Assembly: GCA_913050205.1 (NCBI GenBank)
Contig: CAJXAU010000150.1
Coordinates: 1-5,254, forward strand
Source of the DNA: an uncultured Verrucomicrobiota bacterium
Lineage (GTDB): Bacteria; Verrucomicrobiota; Verrucomicrobiia; Limisphaerales; UBA1096
Length of the DNA stretch: 5,254 nucleotides
Direction: 5' to 3'
Every line of letters starts with the position of its first letter. Within the stretch, counting starts at the first letter, position 1. The notes beneath the pieces are model-generated. The model made no database searches and was not told the DNA's origin. It saw only the letters and a program-made list of their open reading frames with translations. The translations under genes and the position numbers were made by a program. Positions 1 to 5,198 of the stretch are shown one piece after another.

Positions 1-1325
1 TCGCCCTGAATAAACCGGCGCGTGGTGCGCGGCTCCTTGCGCCGGGCCATCACCATCGTGGTGGCCGCTTTGGGCCGTGATTTTTTCAGCTTGGCCAAGC
101 TGTCCTCGATCGGCTTGCGTTTGGCATCCTCCTTGGCCAAGCCGCTGAGGCTGGCCTCGAGCTGCCTTATTTTTTCATCGAGCCTCGCCCTCTGAAATTG
201 AACCTCCCGCGTCGGTGCCTCGATCCGCGGCTCGTCGGCGTTGTTGAAAAACGCGAACAACCGGTAGTACTCCACATGCGAGATCGGGTCGTACTTGTGG
301 TCGTGGCACTGCGCGCAGCCGAACGTCAGCCCAAACATGACCTCGCCGGTGGTGGCGATGCGGTCGTAAATTGAGTCGATTCGAAACTGTTCGCGATCCA
401 CGCCGCCCTCGGTGTTGATCTGCGTGTTGCGGTGAAAGCCGGTGGCCACACGCTGGGCCAGCGTCGCATCGGGCAGCATGTCACCGGCAAGCTGCTCGAC
501 CACGAACCGGTTGAATGGAAGGTCGCGATTGAACGCCTCGATCACCCAGTCGCGGTACGGCCAGATCGACCGGGCGGCGTCGTGGCTGTAGCCGTCCGAG
601 TCGGCGTATCGGGCGGCGTCCAGCCAGTGGCGTCCCCAGCGTTCGCCGTAGTGCGGCGACTGCAAAAGGCGATCGATTGCACGCTCGTAAGCTCCGGGCG
701 CTGCGTCGGCAAGATACGTTTCAAGTTGTTCCGGCGTTGGCGGCAAACCGGTCAGGTCGAGGCTCACTCGGCGCAGTAGCGTGGCCCGACCGGCCTCGGG
801 AGAGGGCGACAATCCCGCTTCCGCCTGCTTCGCCGCCACAAAATGATCGACGGCATTTTGCGCCCAGCTCCGCTGCGCCCCGGTCAACGTTGGCAACGAA
901 TGCCGAACCGGCGGTTTGAATGCCCAGTGCTGGTCGTACTTCGCCCCCTCCGCGACCCAGCGCTGAAGCAACTGAACCTGCTCCGGCGTCAGTTTGCTGT
1001 TCGACTCCGGCGGCGGCATCTGTGTGTCGGGATCGGTCGTTGTGATCCGAGCGAGCAGTTCGCTCTTGGCCAAGTTCGCCGGATCGATTGCCGCCGCGCC
1101 GTCGTTGAGTTGAGTGGCCCCTTCGCGCGTGTCGAGTCGCAGGCCGGCCTTGCGCTTGGCGGCATCCGGGCCGTGGCACTGGAAACAGTTCTCAGAGAGA
1201 ATTGGCCGGATGTCGCGGTTGAAATCGACCTCGGCTGCCGTGCCCTTGGCCAAGCCGGTCAACAGTGCGGCCATCAGGGCCAAGCGCTTGGCCAAGCGGT
1301 AAAAAAAAGTTGGAGAAATCAGCAT
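1..1325 (-). CDS. PSCyt1 / DUF1549 planctomycete-type cytochrome c protein, C-terminal part beyond window
   Basis: The frame is open without a stop from an ATG at 1325 to the window edge, giving 441 codons of a protein that usually runs to roughly 700-1100 residues. Residues 1-31 look like a signal peptide (basic start, hydrophobic LALMAALLTG, then AKGTAA). A haem c motif CFQCH lies at 47-51, in the family context FNRDIRPILSENC...HGPD, with the distal MPPP at 103-106; this is the PSCyt1 module. A DUF1549-like domain follows from about 155 to 360 (LRRVSLDLTGLPPTPEQ; HWLDAARYADSDGY), with a second CxxCH, CAQCHDHK, at 337-344. Residues about 380-430 are a charged, Lys/Arg/Glu-rich, probably coiled segment. 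The C-terminal DUF1553 domain expected in this family would lie to the left of the window. The protein is probably a periplasmic, haem-bearing redox protein or dehydrogenase-like enzyme; the substrate is unknown. It lies 72 bp downstream of the deacetylase-like gene on the same strand. Two in-frame GTG codons lie just upstream of the ATG, so the start is not certain. Confidence 0.93.
   Translation of the reverse strand, partial: MLISPTFFYRLAKRLALMAALLTGLAKGTAAEVDFNRDIRPILSENCFQCHGPDAAKRKAGLRLDTREGATQLNDGAAAIDPANLAKSELLARITTTDPDTQMPPPESNSKLTPEQVQLLQRWVAEGAKYDQHWAFKPPVRHSLPTLTGAQRSWAQNAVDHFVAAKQAEAGLSPSPEAGRATLLRRVSLDLTGLPPTPEQLETYLADAAPGAYERAIDRLLQSPHYGERWGRHWLDAARYADSDGYSHDAARSIWPYRDWVIEAFNRDLPFNRFVVEQLAGDMLPDATLAQRVATGFHRNTQINTEGGVDREQFRIDSIYDRIATTGEVMFGLTFGCAQCHDHKYDPISHVEYYRLFAFFNNADEPRIEAPTREVQFQRARLDEKIRQLEASLSGLAKEDAKRKPIEDSLAKLKKSRPKAATTMVMARRKEPRTTRRFIQG
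89..100. repeat. Iterated palindrome copy, 12 bp (GCTTGGCCAAGC)
   Basis: This is a perfect 12-bp palindrome inside the PSCyt1/DUF1549 gene, in its charged spacer. It is read on the minus strand as S-L-A-K-L. Confidence 0.85.
132..141. repeat. Iterated palindrome copy, 10 bp core (CTTGGCCAAG)
   Basis: This is a perfect core copy 42 bp from the one at 89-100, in the same spacer of the PSCyt1/DUF1549 gene. It is read as G-L-A-K. Confidence 0.85.
1065..1074. repeat. Iterated palindrome copy, 10 bp core
   Basis: This is a perfect core copy within the cytochrome domain of the PSCyt1/DUF1549 gene. It is read as N-L-A-K-S, between the CxxCH and MPPP motifs. Confidence 0.85.
1245..1254. repeat. Iterated palindrome copy, 10 bp core
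   Basis: This perfect core copy encodes L-A-K at the end of the signal peptide of the PSCyt1/DUF1549 protein. Confidence 0.85.
1278..1298. repeat. Compound palindrome, 21 bp
   Basis: Two overlapping perfect palindromes lie here: GGCCAAGCGCTTGGCC at 1278-1293 and CGCTTGGCCAAGCG at 1285-1298. The unit encodes R-L-A-K-R-L-A at the start of the PSCyt1/DUF1549 signal peptide. The whole 21 bp is identical to positions 5158-5178, which are non-coding. Confidence 0.9.
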
Positions 1326-1384
1326 CACATCCACGGCTGGTCGGGGGAATGCTCCAACCCAATTCTCCGCCGGGCAAGTCAATT

Positions 1385-1397
1385 CTGCCGCCGGCAG
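1385..1397. repeat. Short inverted repeat after the deacetylase-like stop
   Basis: CTGCC and GGCAG surround a 3-base loop immediately after the stop codon on the minus strand. With no T-run it is not a convincing terminator, which fits read-through into the cytochrome gene 72 bp on. Confidence 0.3.
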
Positions 1398-2447
1398 CTA
1401 TCTGGCCAAGCCCCAGCTACGAAGGAACTTTTTTCTCACCGTGGCCACCGTGGCGTAGTGTACTGCCACTTTCTTGTTTTCGCGGATCATCCAGTCCACA
1501 TGGTCGAGCACTGCGTCGTACTTTCTGAAATGCTCGTGGGCACTGCCCTCATGAATCGCGAGGCACACGGCGGTGGGCTTCCCTTTTTCAGCCTGCTCAA
1601 TGTGCATGTTGATGATCTGCTTCATGTCCTGCGCCGACACCATCCAGTCGATTTTTGCGTTCTGCGGTATCTCCACCAGCGGTTTCCCGTCAGCCGCCCG
1701 AAGGTACGGTGCCGTGCCGGTGGGCAGGATTGTTTTTTGCGAAACACGATACGGCGTGGAGCGAATCGTGACGCTGTCATCCCATCCTGACAATTCATGC
1801 CACGAGGGCGCGTACTGCGCTCCGATCTCTCGCCCAGTCGGAAACGCCGCTGCACTCGCCGTGTACCCTGCGGCCACGATGCGCTTTTGTAACTCAAGGC
1901 TTGTCGTGTAAAATCCGGCACAAAAAGTCTCGGGAACACCCAGCTCCCGCTCCTTGAATTTTGAGAGAGTGAACTCGAGCATCCGGGAAATTTCATCTCC
2001 ATCGTAGGCCGACATCGGCACGCTATAACCGGACGGATCCATGCTGCCCTTGGCCTGCTTGGCCGAGACACTGGGGCGGGTGCGGTATGTCACACCGGCG
2101 CTCTCCACGAACGTGCGGTACATGTGCAGGTGAACCCCGATCTCGGCCCCGTGTTCGTCGCGGGATTCCTTGACGTAGGCCTCCATCTGCTCGCGCAGCG
2201 GCGTCGGTGTGGTGTAGGCAACTGGATTGTACAGGTGCGTCCAGCGCATCTGTGGATGGTTCTTCGTCAGGTTGCGAAGTGCGTCGAGGTCATTGGCGGC
2301 CATCGTCCAGGGCCGGTCAAAATGCGACACCATCGTAACATACACCACCGGGCGCTTGGCCAGTTGATCAACCGCTTGGCCAAGCGCTGCTCCCGTCGTG
2401 GAAAAGAGCAGAACGACGGCGAGCGATGTTGAGCAGATCGGCTTCAA
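1398..2447 (-). CDS. Secreted polysaccharide-deacetylase-like (NodB-barrel) protein
   Basis: This is a 349-residue protein with a signal peptide at about 1-24 (hydrophobic LAVVLLFSTTGAALGQA). The body resembles the glycoside hydrolase/deacetylase beta-alpha-barrel superfamily. An early strand VVYVTMVSHFD carries H42 and D44. The segment AEIGVHLHMY (101-110) matches the E-I-G-x-H pattern of the metal-binding second motif, with H106 and H108. A late strand VCLAIHE (294-300) with H299 sits where family members have their C-terminal catalytic His. The canonical TFDD and HSxxH motifs are not intact, so the substrate and even the deacetylase activity are uncertain. The start is TTG (2445-2447): the frame is open upstream only to an in-frame stop at 2472-2474 and holds no ATG there, and TTG gives a clean signal peptide. 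Only one base separates it from the stop of the upstream serine hydrolase gene, so the two are very likely co-translated. The C-terminus (GLAR) and N-terminus (LGQA, QLAKR) are encoded by copies of the window's iterated palindrome. Confidence 0.85.
   Translation of the reverse strand: MKPICSTSLAVVLLFSTTGAALGQAVDQLAKRPVVYVTMVSHFDRPWTMAANDLDALRNLTKNHPQMRWTHLYNPVAYTTPTPLREQMEAYVKESRDEHGAEIGVHLHMYRTFVESAGVTYRTRPSVSAKQAKGSMDPSGYSVPMSAYDGDEISRMLEFTLSKFKERELGVPETFCAGFYTTSLELQKRIVAAGYTASAAAFPTGREIGAQYAPSWHELSGWDDSVTIRSTPYRVSQKTILPTGTAPYLRAADGKPLVEIPQNAKIDWMVSAQDMKQIINMHIEQAEKGKPTAVCLAIHEGSAHEHFRKYDAVLDHVDWMIRENKKVAVHYATVATVRKKFLRSWGLAR
2373..2386. repeat. Iterated palindrome copy, 14 bp (CGCTTGGCCAAGCG)
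   Basis: This perfect 14-bp palindrome lies at the signal peptide cleavage region of the deacetylase-like gene. It is read here as A-L-G-Q-A, a different frame from the L-A-K copies. A partial copy (GCGCTTGGCCA) follows at 2352-2362 and encodes Q-L-A-K-R. Confidence 0.9.
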
Positions 2448-2448
2448 A

Positions 2449-3927
2449 TCAAAACTCGATCGGCGTTGAGACTATGTCTACGATTTTCAATTGTTTCACT
2501 TTCCCATCCGGTCCGAACTCAAACGTAACCGGCTCGCCCTCCGAGCCATAATTGACCGACCGGAATTTGTTCATCAACTTGAACGTGGTACCCGAAACGT
2601 GCTCCAGCGGTGTGTAGGACTGTTTCGGATCGGGCGCATTCGGGTTCAACAAAACCAGTTCCCCGTCCAAAAACATGACGTGATTGTCCCAGTAGCGCAT
2701 CCGGTAGGAGCCGATCAGGGGATTCCAATCCGGGTTTACACTCTCCCCTTTGTCTCCGTCCTTGGCCTTTTTCAATGCCGGGATTACCCACTCGAAAATA
2801 CGGTCACTGATGCTCCAAGTGGAACCGGGGTAAACATCCACGTCCAGCGAATTGCCGAATACGATCACGCCAATTCCCTCCCGCATACTCACGTTCGTTG
2901 ACGTGCGATAACCCGGGTACAAACCACCATGGCCAACGAGGTCGCGATCCTCCGTGTACGTGACTCCGAATCCAAGCCCTCTGCCATGCTTCCAGTTGTC
3001 GCCGATCAGGTGTGGCCGCTGCATTTGCCGGAGTGTCGCCGCGGCAAGCACCTCGTTGCCGCCTTTCTCCCTCAGTCTCAACTGCCACGAAACAAACTTG
3101 GCCATGTCCGTCACGGAAGAAGTGACGCCCGTGGCCGCCGCCAACGCATGCGCATCAACGAAGGGGAATACCTCGCGCGTGCCATCCGGCATCCGCCTGC
3201 CGTAACCCACGGCTAGTTTGGACTTGTGTGCGTCGGGGAAGGCCACGGAGGAATCGTCCATGCCGAGCGGCTTCATGATTTTCGTTTCAACGTATTCAGC
3301 GAAAGACAGCCCGCTTTTCTTCTCGATAATCATGCCCATCAGTCCATACGCGAGGTTGGAATATTTGAACCGATCACCGCTGGGCAGAATGGTTTCCTGA
3401 TTCTTCATGCGCTCGACGACCTCAGCCGTGGTCGGAAATTTAAAGTCCTGCCAGTAGGCTGAAGCGGCCTCACGCGGAATGCCGGAGCTATGCGTCAGGA
3501 GCCCCCGGATCGTTACCGGCCGCGCCCCGGGATGCTTGATGGCGATACTAAACTCCGGCAGGTGGTCCTTGACCGGATCATCAAGCCTCAATTTGCCCTC
3601 GTCCCGCAGCTGCATGATCGCAATGGCGGTGAACAACTTCGAGTGCGACGCGATGCGGTAAAGTGTGCCCGGGGTCATGGGTCTCTTTTTCTCCACGTTC
3701 GCAAAGCCGAATCCCTTGGCGTAGATCAATTCCTCGCCATCGACGATCCCGATGCTCACGCCCGGCTGCCCTTGAAAGGCCATCCGGGCCTTGATCCAGA
3801 CTTCGAGCAGGTCGAGGTTTTGCGAGACACGCGGGGTAAGGGCGATCCCTTTTCGCTCCCCCAAGACGCGCTCGTTCATGGTGGTAAACAGCGAGCCGAT
3901 TAGTAGGCAACAGATGAGTCGTTTCAT
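2449..3927 (-). CDS. Secreted serine hydrolase, class C beta-lactamase / PBP4*-like
   Basis: This is a 492-residue protein starting at ATG 3927 with a short signal peptide (RLICCLLIGSLFTT, likely cleaved near residue 23). The catalytic domain (about 35-385) shows the SxxK tetrad as SHSK, with nucleophile Ser94 and Lys97 in the context LYRIASHSKLFTAIAIMQL. It also shows the YxN motif YSN at 189-191 and an HGG motif at 333-335 (GHGGLYPGYRTS), which replaces the KTG box as usual in this family. LLTHSSGIP at 143-151 is another family hallmark. Residues about 400-492 form a small C-terminal beta-rich domain (IGSYRMRYWD...), as in many esterase or D-aminopeptidase-like members. Known relatives are D,D-peptidases, esterases and amide hydrolases; a true beta-lactamase role is unlikely from sequence alone. 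It sits one base upstream of the deacetylase-like gene and 231 bp downstream of the thioredoxin-like gene. CGGA before the ATG is at best a weak ribosome site. It has no perfect copy of the iterated palindrome, unlike the other three genes. Confidence 0.95.
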   Translation of the reverse strand: MKRLICCLLIGSLFTTMNERVLGERKGIALTPRVSQNLDLLEVWIKARMAFQGQPGVSIGIVDGEELIYAKGFGFANVEKKRPMTPGTLYRIASHSKLFTAIAIMQLRDEGKLRLDDPVKDHLPEFSIAIKHPGARPVTIRGLLTHSSGIPREAASAYWQDFKFPTTAEVVERMKNQETILPSGDRFKYSNLAYGLMGMIIEKKSGLSFAEYVETKIMKPLGMDDSSVAFPDAHKSKLAVGYGRRMPDGTREVFPFVDAHALAAATGVTSSVTDMAKFVSWQLRLREKGGNEVLAAATLRQMQRPHLIGDNWKHGRGLGFGVTYTEDRDLVGHGGLYPGYRTSTNVSMREGIGVIVFGNSLDVDVYPGSTWSISDRIFEWVIPALKKAKDGDKGESVNPDWNPLIGSYRMRYWDNHVMFLDGELVLLNPNAPDPKQSYTPLEHVSGTTFKLMNKFRSVNYGSEGEPVTFEFGPDGKVKQLKIVDIVSTPIEF

Positions 3928-3952
3928 TCCGAAATGGCTTGTTTTAAAAATT

Positions 3953-3982
3953 GGCTAGGCCAACAGGCTAGCATGGGCCAAC
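3953..3982. repeat. Imperfect direct repeat upstream of the serine hydrolase
   Basis: GGCTAG (3953-3958) overlapping GGCCAAC (3958-3964) is repeated as GGCTAG (3966-3971) followed by GGCCAAC (3976-3982). TTGGCTAGGCCAA at 3951-3963 resembles a broken copy of the iterated palindrome. Lying 26-55 bp before the serine hydrolase start, it could be an operator or simply decayed repeats. Confidence 0.4.
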
Positions 3983-4023
3983 TACCAATGAAACGACTAT
4001 TTATCTTTCCCGAGAAAACCTGT

Positions 4024-4036
4024 CGCTCAATGAGCG
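4024..4036. repeat. Small inverted repeat
   Basis: CGCTC and GAGCG surround a 3-base AAT loop; on the plus strand this is followed by CCTTTT. It lies between the thioredoxin-like stop and the serine hydrolase start. Its role is unknown. Confidence 0.35.
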
Positions 4037-4054
4037 CCTTTTCACGTGAGCGTC

Positions 4055-4093
4055 GTGCCGCTGTGGTCAGTCAGGGGGATCCGGTAGCGGCAC
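4055..4093. repeat. 8-bp inverted repeat with 23-base loop
   Basis: GTGCCGCT (4055-4062) and AGCGGCAC (4086-4093) are perfect inverted arms between the thioredoxin-like stop and the serine hydrolase start. It may form a hairpin in a read-through transcript. No T-run follows on the minus strand, so it is not a classical terminator. Confidence 0.4.
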
Positions 4094-4158
4094 TCAGTCC
4101 AAGCTCGGCCACCACAATTCGTTCGCTTACTCTCATGTGCGGTTAAAAAACTAGAACG

Positions 4159-4926
4159 CTAACGGCGCTTGGCCAGCAGCTCGCGAACTTTTTCCTCGAG
4201 ATTTTTCCGGGTGTCCTCCGCGGCAACCCGGCCGGTGTGGTCGAGCAAAAAGAGGCGCGGAATGTAGCGCACCCGGAACTGTTTCATGATTCGCCCCTCC
4301 CATGGCTTGGTTTCGTAATGTTGCGGCCATGGGATTTTTTTGCGCTTCGAATACTGGTCAAACTGGGCACGCGTCTTGTCCGATGAAATGCCGATGACCT
4401 CGAATCCCTCCTTGTGGTAGCGATCGTACACCGACTTGAGGGTTGGGTACTCTTGCACACAGGGCGGACACCACGAGGCGCAGAAATAAATCAGCACCAC
4501 TTTGCCGCGCAGCTTGGCCACATCGACCTTACGTCCGTCGGTAGAGGTGAACTTCAATTCGATTGGCTTGGTCAGGAAATCGAGCCACGCCAGTTCCTCT
4601 TTGGCCAGTTTCACCAATTCGGGGTGGCGCTTGGCATCGAGCCTAACCAGCCGCGTGTAGGCCTTTTTTTTGTCGGCGTTGTTTTTGACCCAGTCGGCGA
4701 CGTTTTCGAGCAGTTCCCACGGTTCGCGCTTGGCCGGGTGCGCTTGGCCAAGCGATTCGATCTCCGCCATCAACCGGTCGAGCGCGCCGGTTTTCCCGGC
4801 TTCGTGATCCAGCCGAAACGCCTTGCCTGCGGCAATCAACGACTCCTTGAGCGGGGGCGACTCCCCCTTGGCCAAGCCGGGCAGCAGGCAAAGGCCAAGC
4901 AAAAGCAATTGGACAAGTCGTTTCAC
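4159..4926 (-). CDS. TlpA/ResA-like exported thioredoxin-fold protein
   Basis: This is a 255-residue protein starting at GTG 4926 with a strong signal peptide (RLVQLLLLGLCLLPGLAKG, about 1-21). Residues about 25-118 are helical and charged, a family-variable N-terminal domain of unknown role. A TlpA-like thioredoxin domain spans about 120-253: LRGKVVLIYFCASWCPPC with the catalytic WCPPC motif (Cys153, Cys156), a further Cys at 149, VIGISSD at 177-183, and the cis-proline loop YIPRLFLLD with Pro223. Such proteins act outside the cytoplasmic membrane as thiol-disulphide reductases, often in cytochrome c maturation. A link to the haem protein at the left end is attractive but is inference. The GTG start gives a complete signal peptide and the initial MKRL also seen in the serine hydrolase; no ATG lies just upstream in frame. 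A weak GGTAGG lies about 10 bases before it. The last codons (LLAKRR) fall on a partial copy of the iterated palindrome. Confidence 0.94.
   Translation of the reverse strand: MKRLVQLLLLGLCLLPGLAKGESPPLKESLIAAGKAFRLDHEAGKTGALDRLMAEIESLGQAHPAKREPWELLENVADWVKNNADKKKAYTRLVRLDAKRHPELVKLAKEELAWLDFLTKPIELKFTSTDGRKVDVAKLRGKVVLIYFCASWCPPCVQEYPTLKSVYDRYHKEGFEVIGISSDKTRAQFDQYSKRKKIPWPQHYETKPWEGRIMKQFRVRYIPRLFLLDHTGRVAAEDTRKNLEEKVRELLAKRR
4741..4754. repeat. Iterated palindrome copy, 14 bp
   Basis: This is a perfect 14-bp copy inside the thioredoxin-like gene, read as S-L-G-Q-A. A half copy (GCGCTTGGCC) lies just beside it at 4726-4735. Confidence 0.9.
4867..4876. repeat. Iterated palindrome copy, 10 bp core
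   Basis: This perfect core copy encodes G-L-A-K-G at the end of the thioredoxin-like protein's signal peptide. It holds the same place as the copy at 1245-1254 in the cytochrome gene. Confidence 0.85.
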
Positions 4927-4977
4927 GCGCCAAACCTACCGCCGAACCCGAACCCCGGCAATGCACCAATTCATAAG

Positions 4978-4991
4978 CGCTTGGCCAAGCG
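4978..4991. repeat. Iterated palindrome copy, 14 bp, intergenic
   Basis: This is a perfect 14-bp copy in non-coding DNA upstream of the thioredoxin-like gene. With the preceding AAG it shares 17 bp with the copies at 1282-1298 and 5162-5178. Confidence 0.9.
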
Positions 4992-5021
4992 GGCTTCATT
5001 CACTTGTGATTTGATTAATTG

Positions 5022-5090
5022 CGGACTTGCTGGCTCGTCCCTCCGAACCAAGGTCTGGTACAAATGAGTTGGAGCGAAACTGCGAGTCCG
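5022..5090 (+). other. Long hairpin, possible structured leader RNA
   Basis: CGGACTTGC (5022-5030) pairs with GCGAGTCCG (5082-5090) over nine positions with one G-U wobble. Nested inside, CTCC (5041-5044) pairs with GGAG (5071-5074), and AAC (5046-5048) with GTT (5068-5070) past a single bulged G. The fold could work on either strand: as leader RNA of the plus-strand gene at 5199 or of the minus-strand thioredoxin-like gene. It matches no riboswitch family that I recognise. Confidence 0.45.
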
Positions 5091-5091
5091 T

Positions 5092-5117
5092 AACAAAGGC
5101 GGAGAATTGCCTTTGTT
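5092..5117. other. Perfect 9-bp hairpin
   Basis: AACAAAGGC (5092-5100) and GCCTTTGTT (5109-5117) are perfect inverted repeats around an 8-base loop, GGAGAATT. It directly follows the hairpin at 5022-5090. Only a broken T-run follows on the plus strand, so a terminator role is weakly supported. Confidence 0.6.
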
Positions 5118-5120
5118 TCC

Positions 5121-5145
5121 CGCGTTGGATTCTCCAATATCCGCG
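5121..5145. other. Third hairpin of the intergenic cluster
   Basis: TTGGA (5125-5129) pairs with TCCAA (5133-5137) around a 3-base loop. CGCG (5121-5124) can pair with CGCG (5142-5145) past a 4-base bulge. It is weaker than the hairpin at 5092-5117 but is the third in a row. Confidence 0.4.
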
Positions 5146-5157
5146 CGTTCTCTGGCC

Positions 5158-5178
5158 GGCCAAGCGCTTGGCCAAGCG
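5158..5178. repeat. Compound palindrome, 21 bp, intergenic
   Basis: This is a non-coding copy identical over 21 bp to positions 1278-1298. It holds a 16-bp palindrome (5158-5173) overlapping a 14-bp palindrome (5165-5178), and it ends 20 bp before the plus-strand ATG at 5199. Confidence 0.9.
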
Positions 5179-5198
5179 CAACCCAACAACCGAATCCC

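Noticed and set aside
1364..1375. GGCGGAGAATTG shared with 5098-5109 on the opposite strand
   Set aside because: About one chance 12-bp match is expected among all pairs in a window this size, and the flanks do not extend the match.
843..1790. Long plus-strand open frame (315 codons)
   Set aside because: It runs antisense to two well-supported minus-strand genes, has no recognisable domain, and reflects GC-rich codon structure.
3906..3912. Lipobox in the serine hydrolase signal peptide (Cys-Cys at residues 6-7)
   Set aside because: The cysteines lie at the start of the hydrophobic stretch and lack the L-x-[AG]-C pattern after it.
3934..4146. Plus-strand open frame of 70 codons between the thioredoxin-like and serine hydrolase genes
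   Set aside because: There is no ribosome site, no recognisable motif and a composition unlike the genes here; the region is better described by its repeats.
4414..5067. Plus-strand open frame of 217 codons
   Set aside because: Most of it is antisense to the TlpA-like gene, and it shows no coding-like motif or plausible start context.
5022..5090. tRNA or tRNA-like gene
   Set aside because: The length and closing stem are suggestive, but no consistent anticodon arm, D-arm or GGTTCGAATCC-type T-arm could be placed on either strand.
89..5178. CRISPR array
   Set aside because: The repeats are 10-21 bp perfect palindromes with irregular spacing, and most lie inside genes; there are no uniform spacers.
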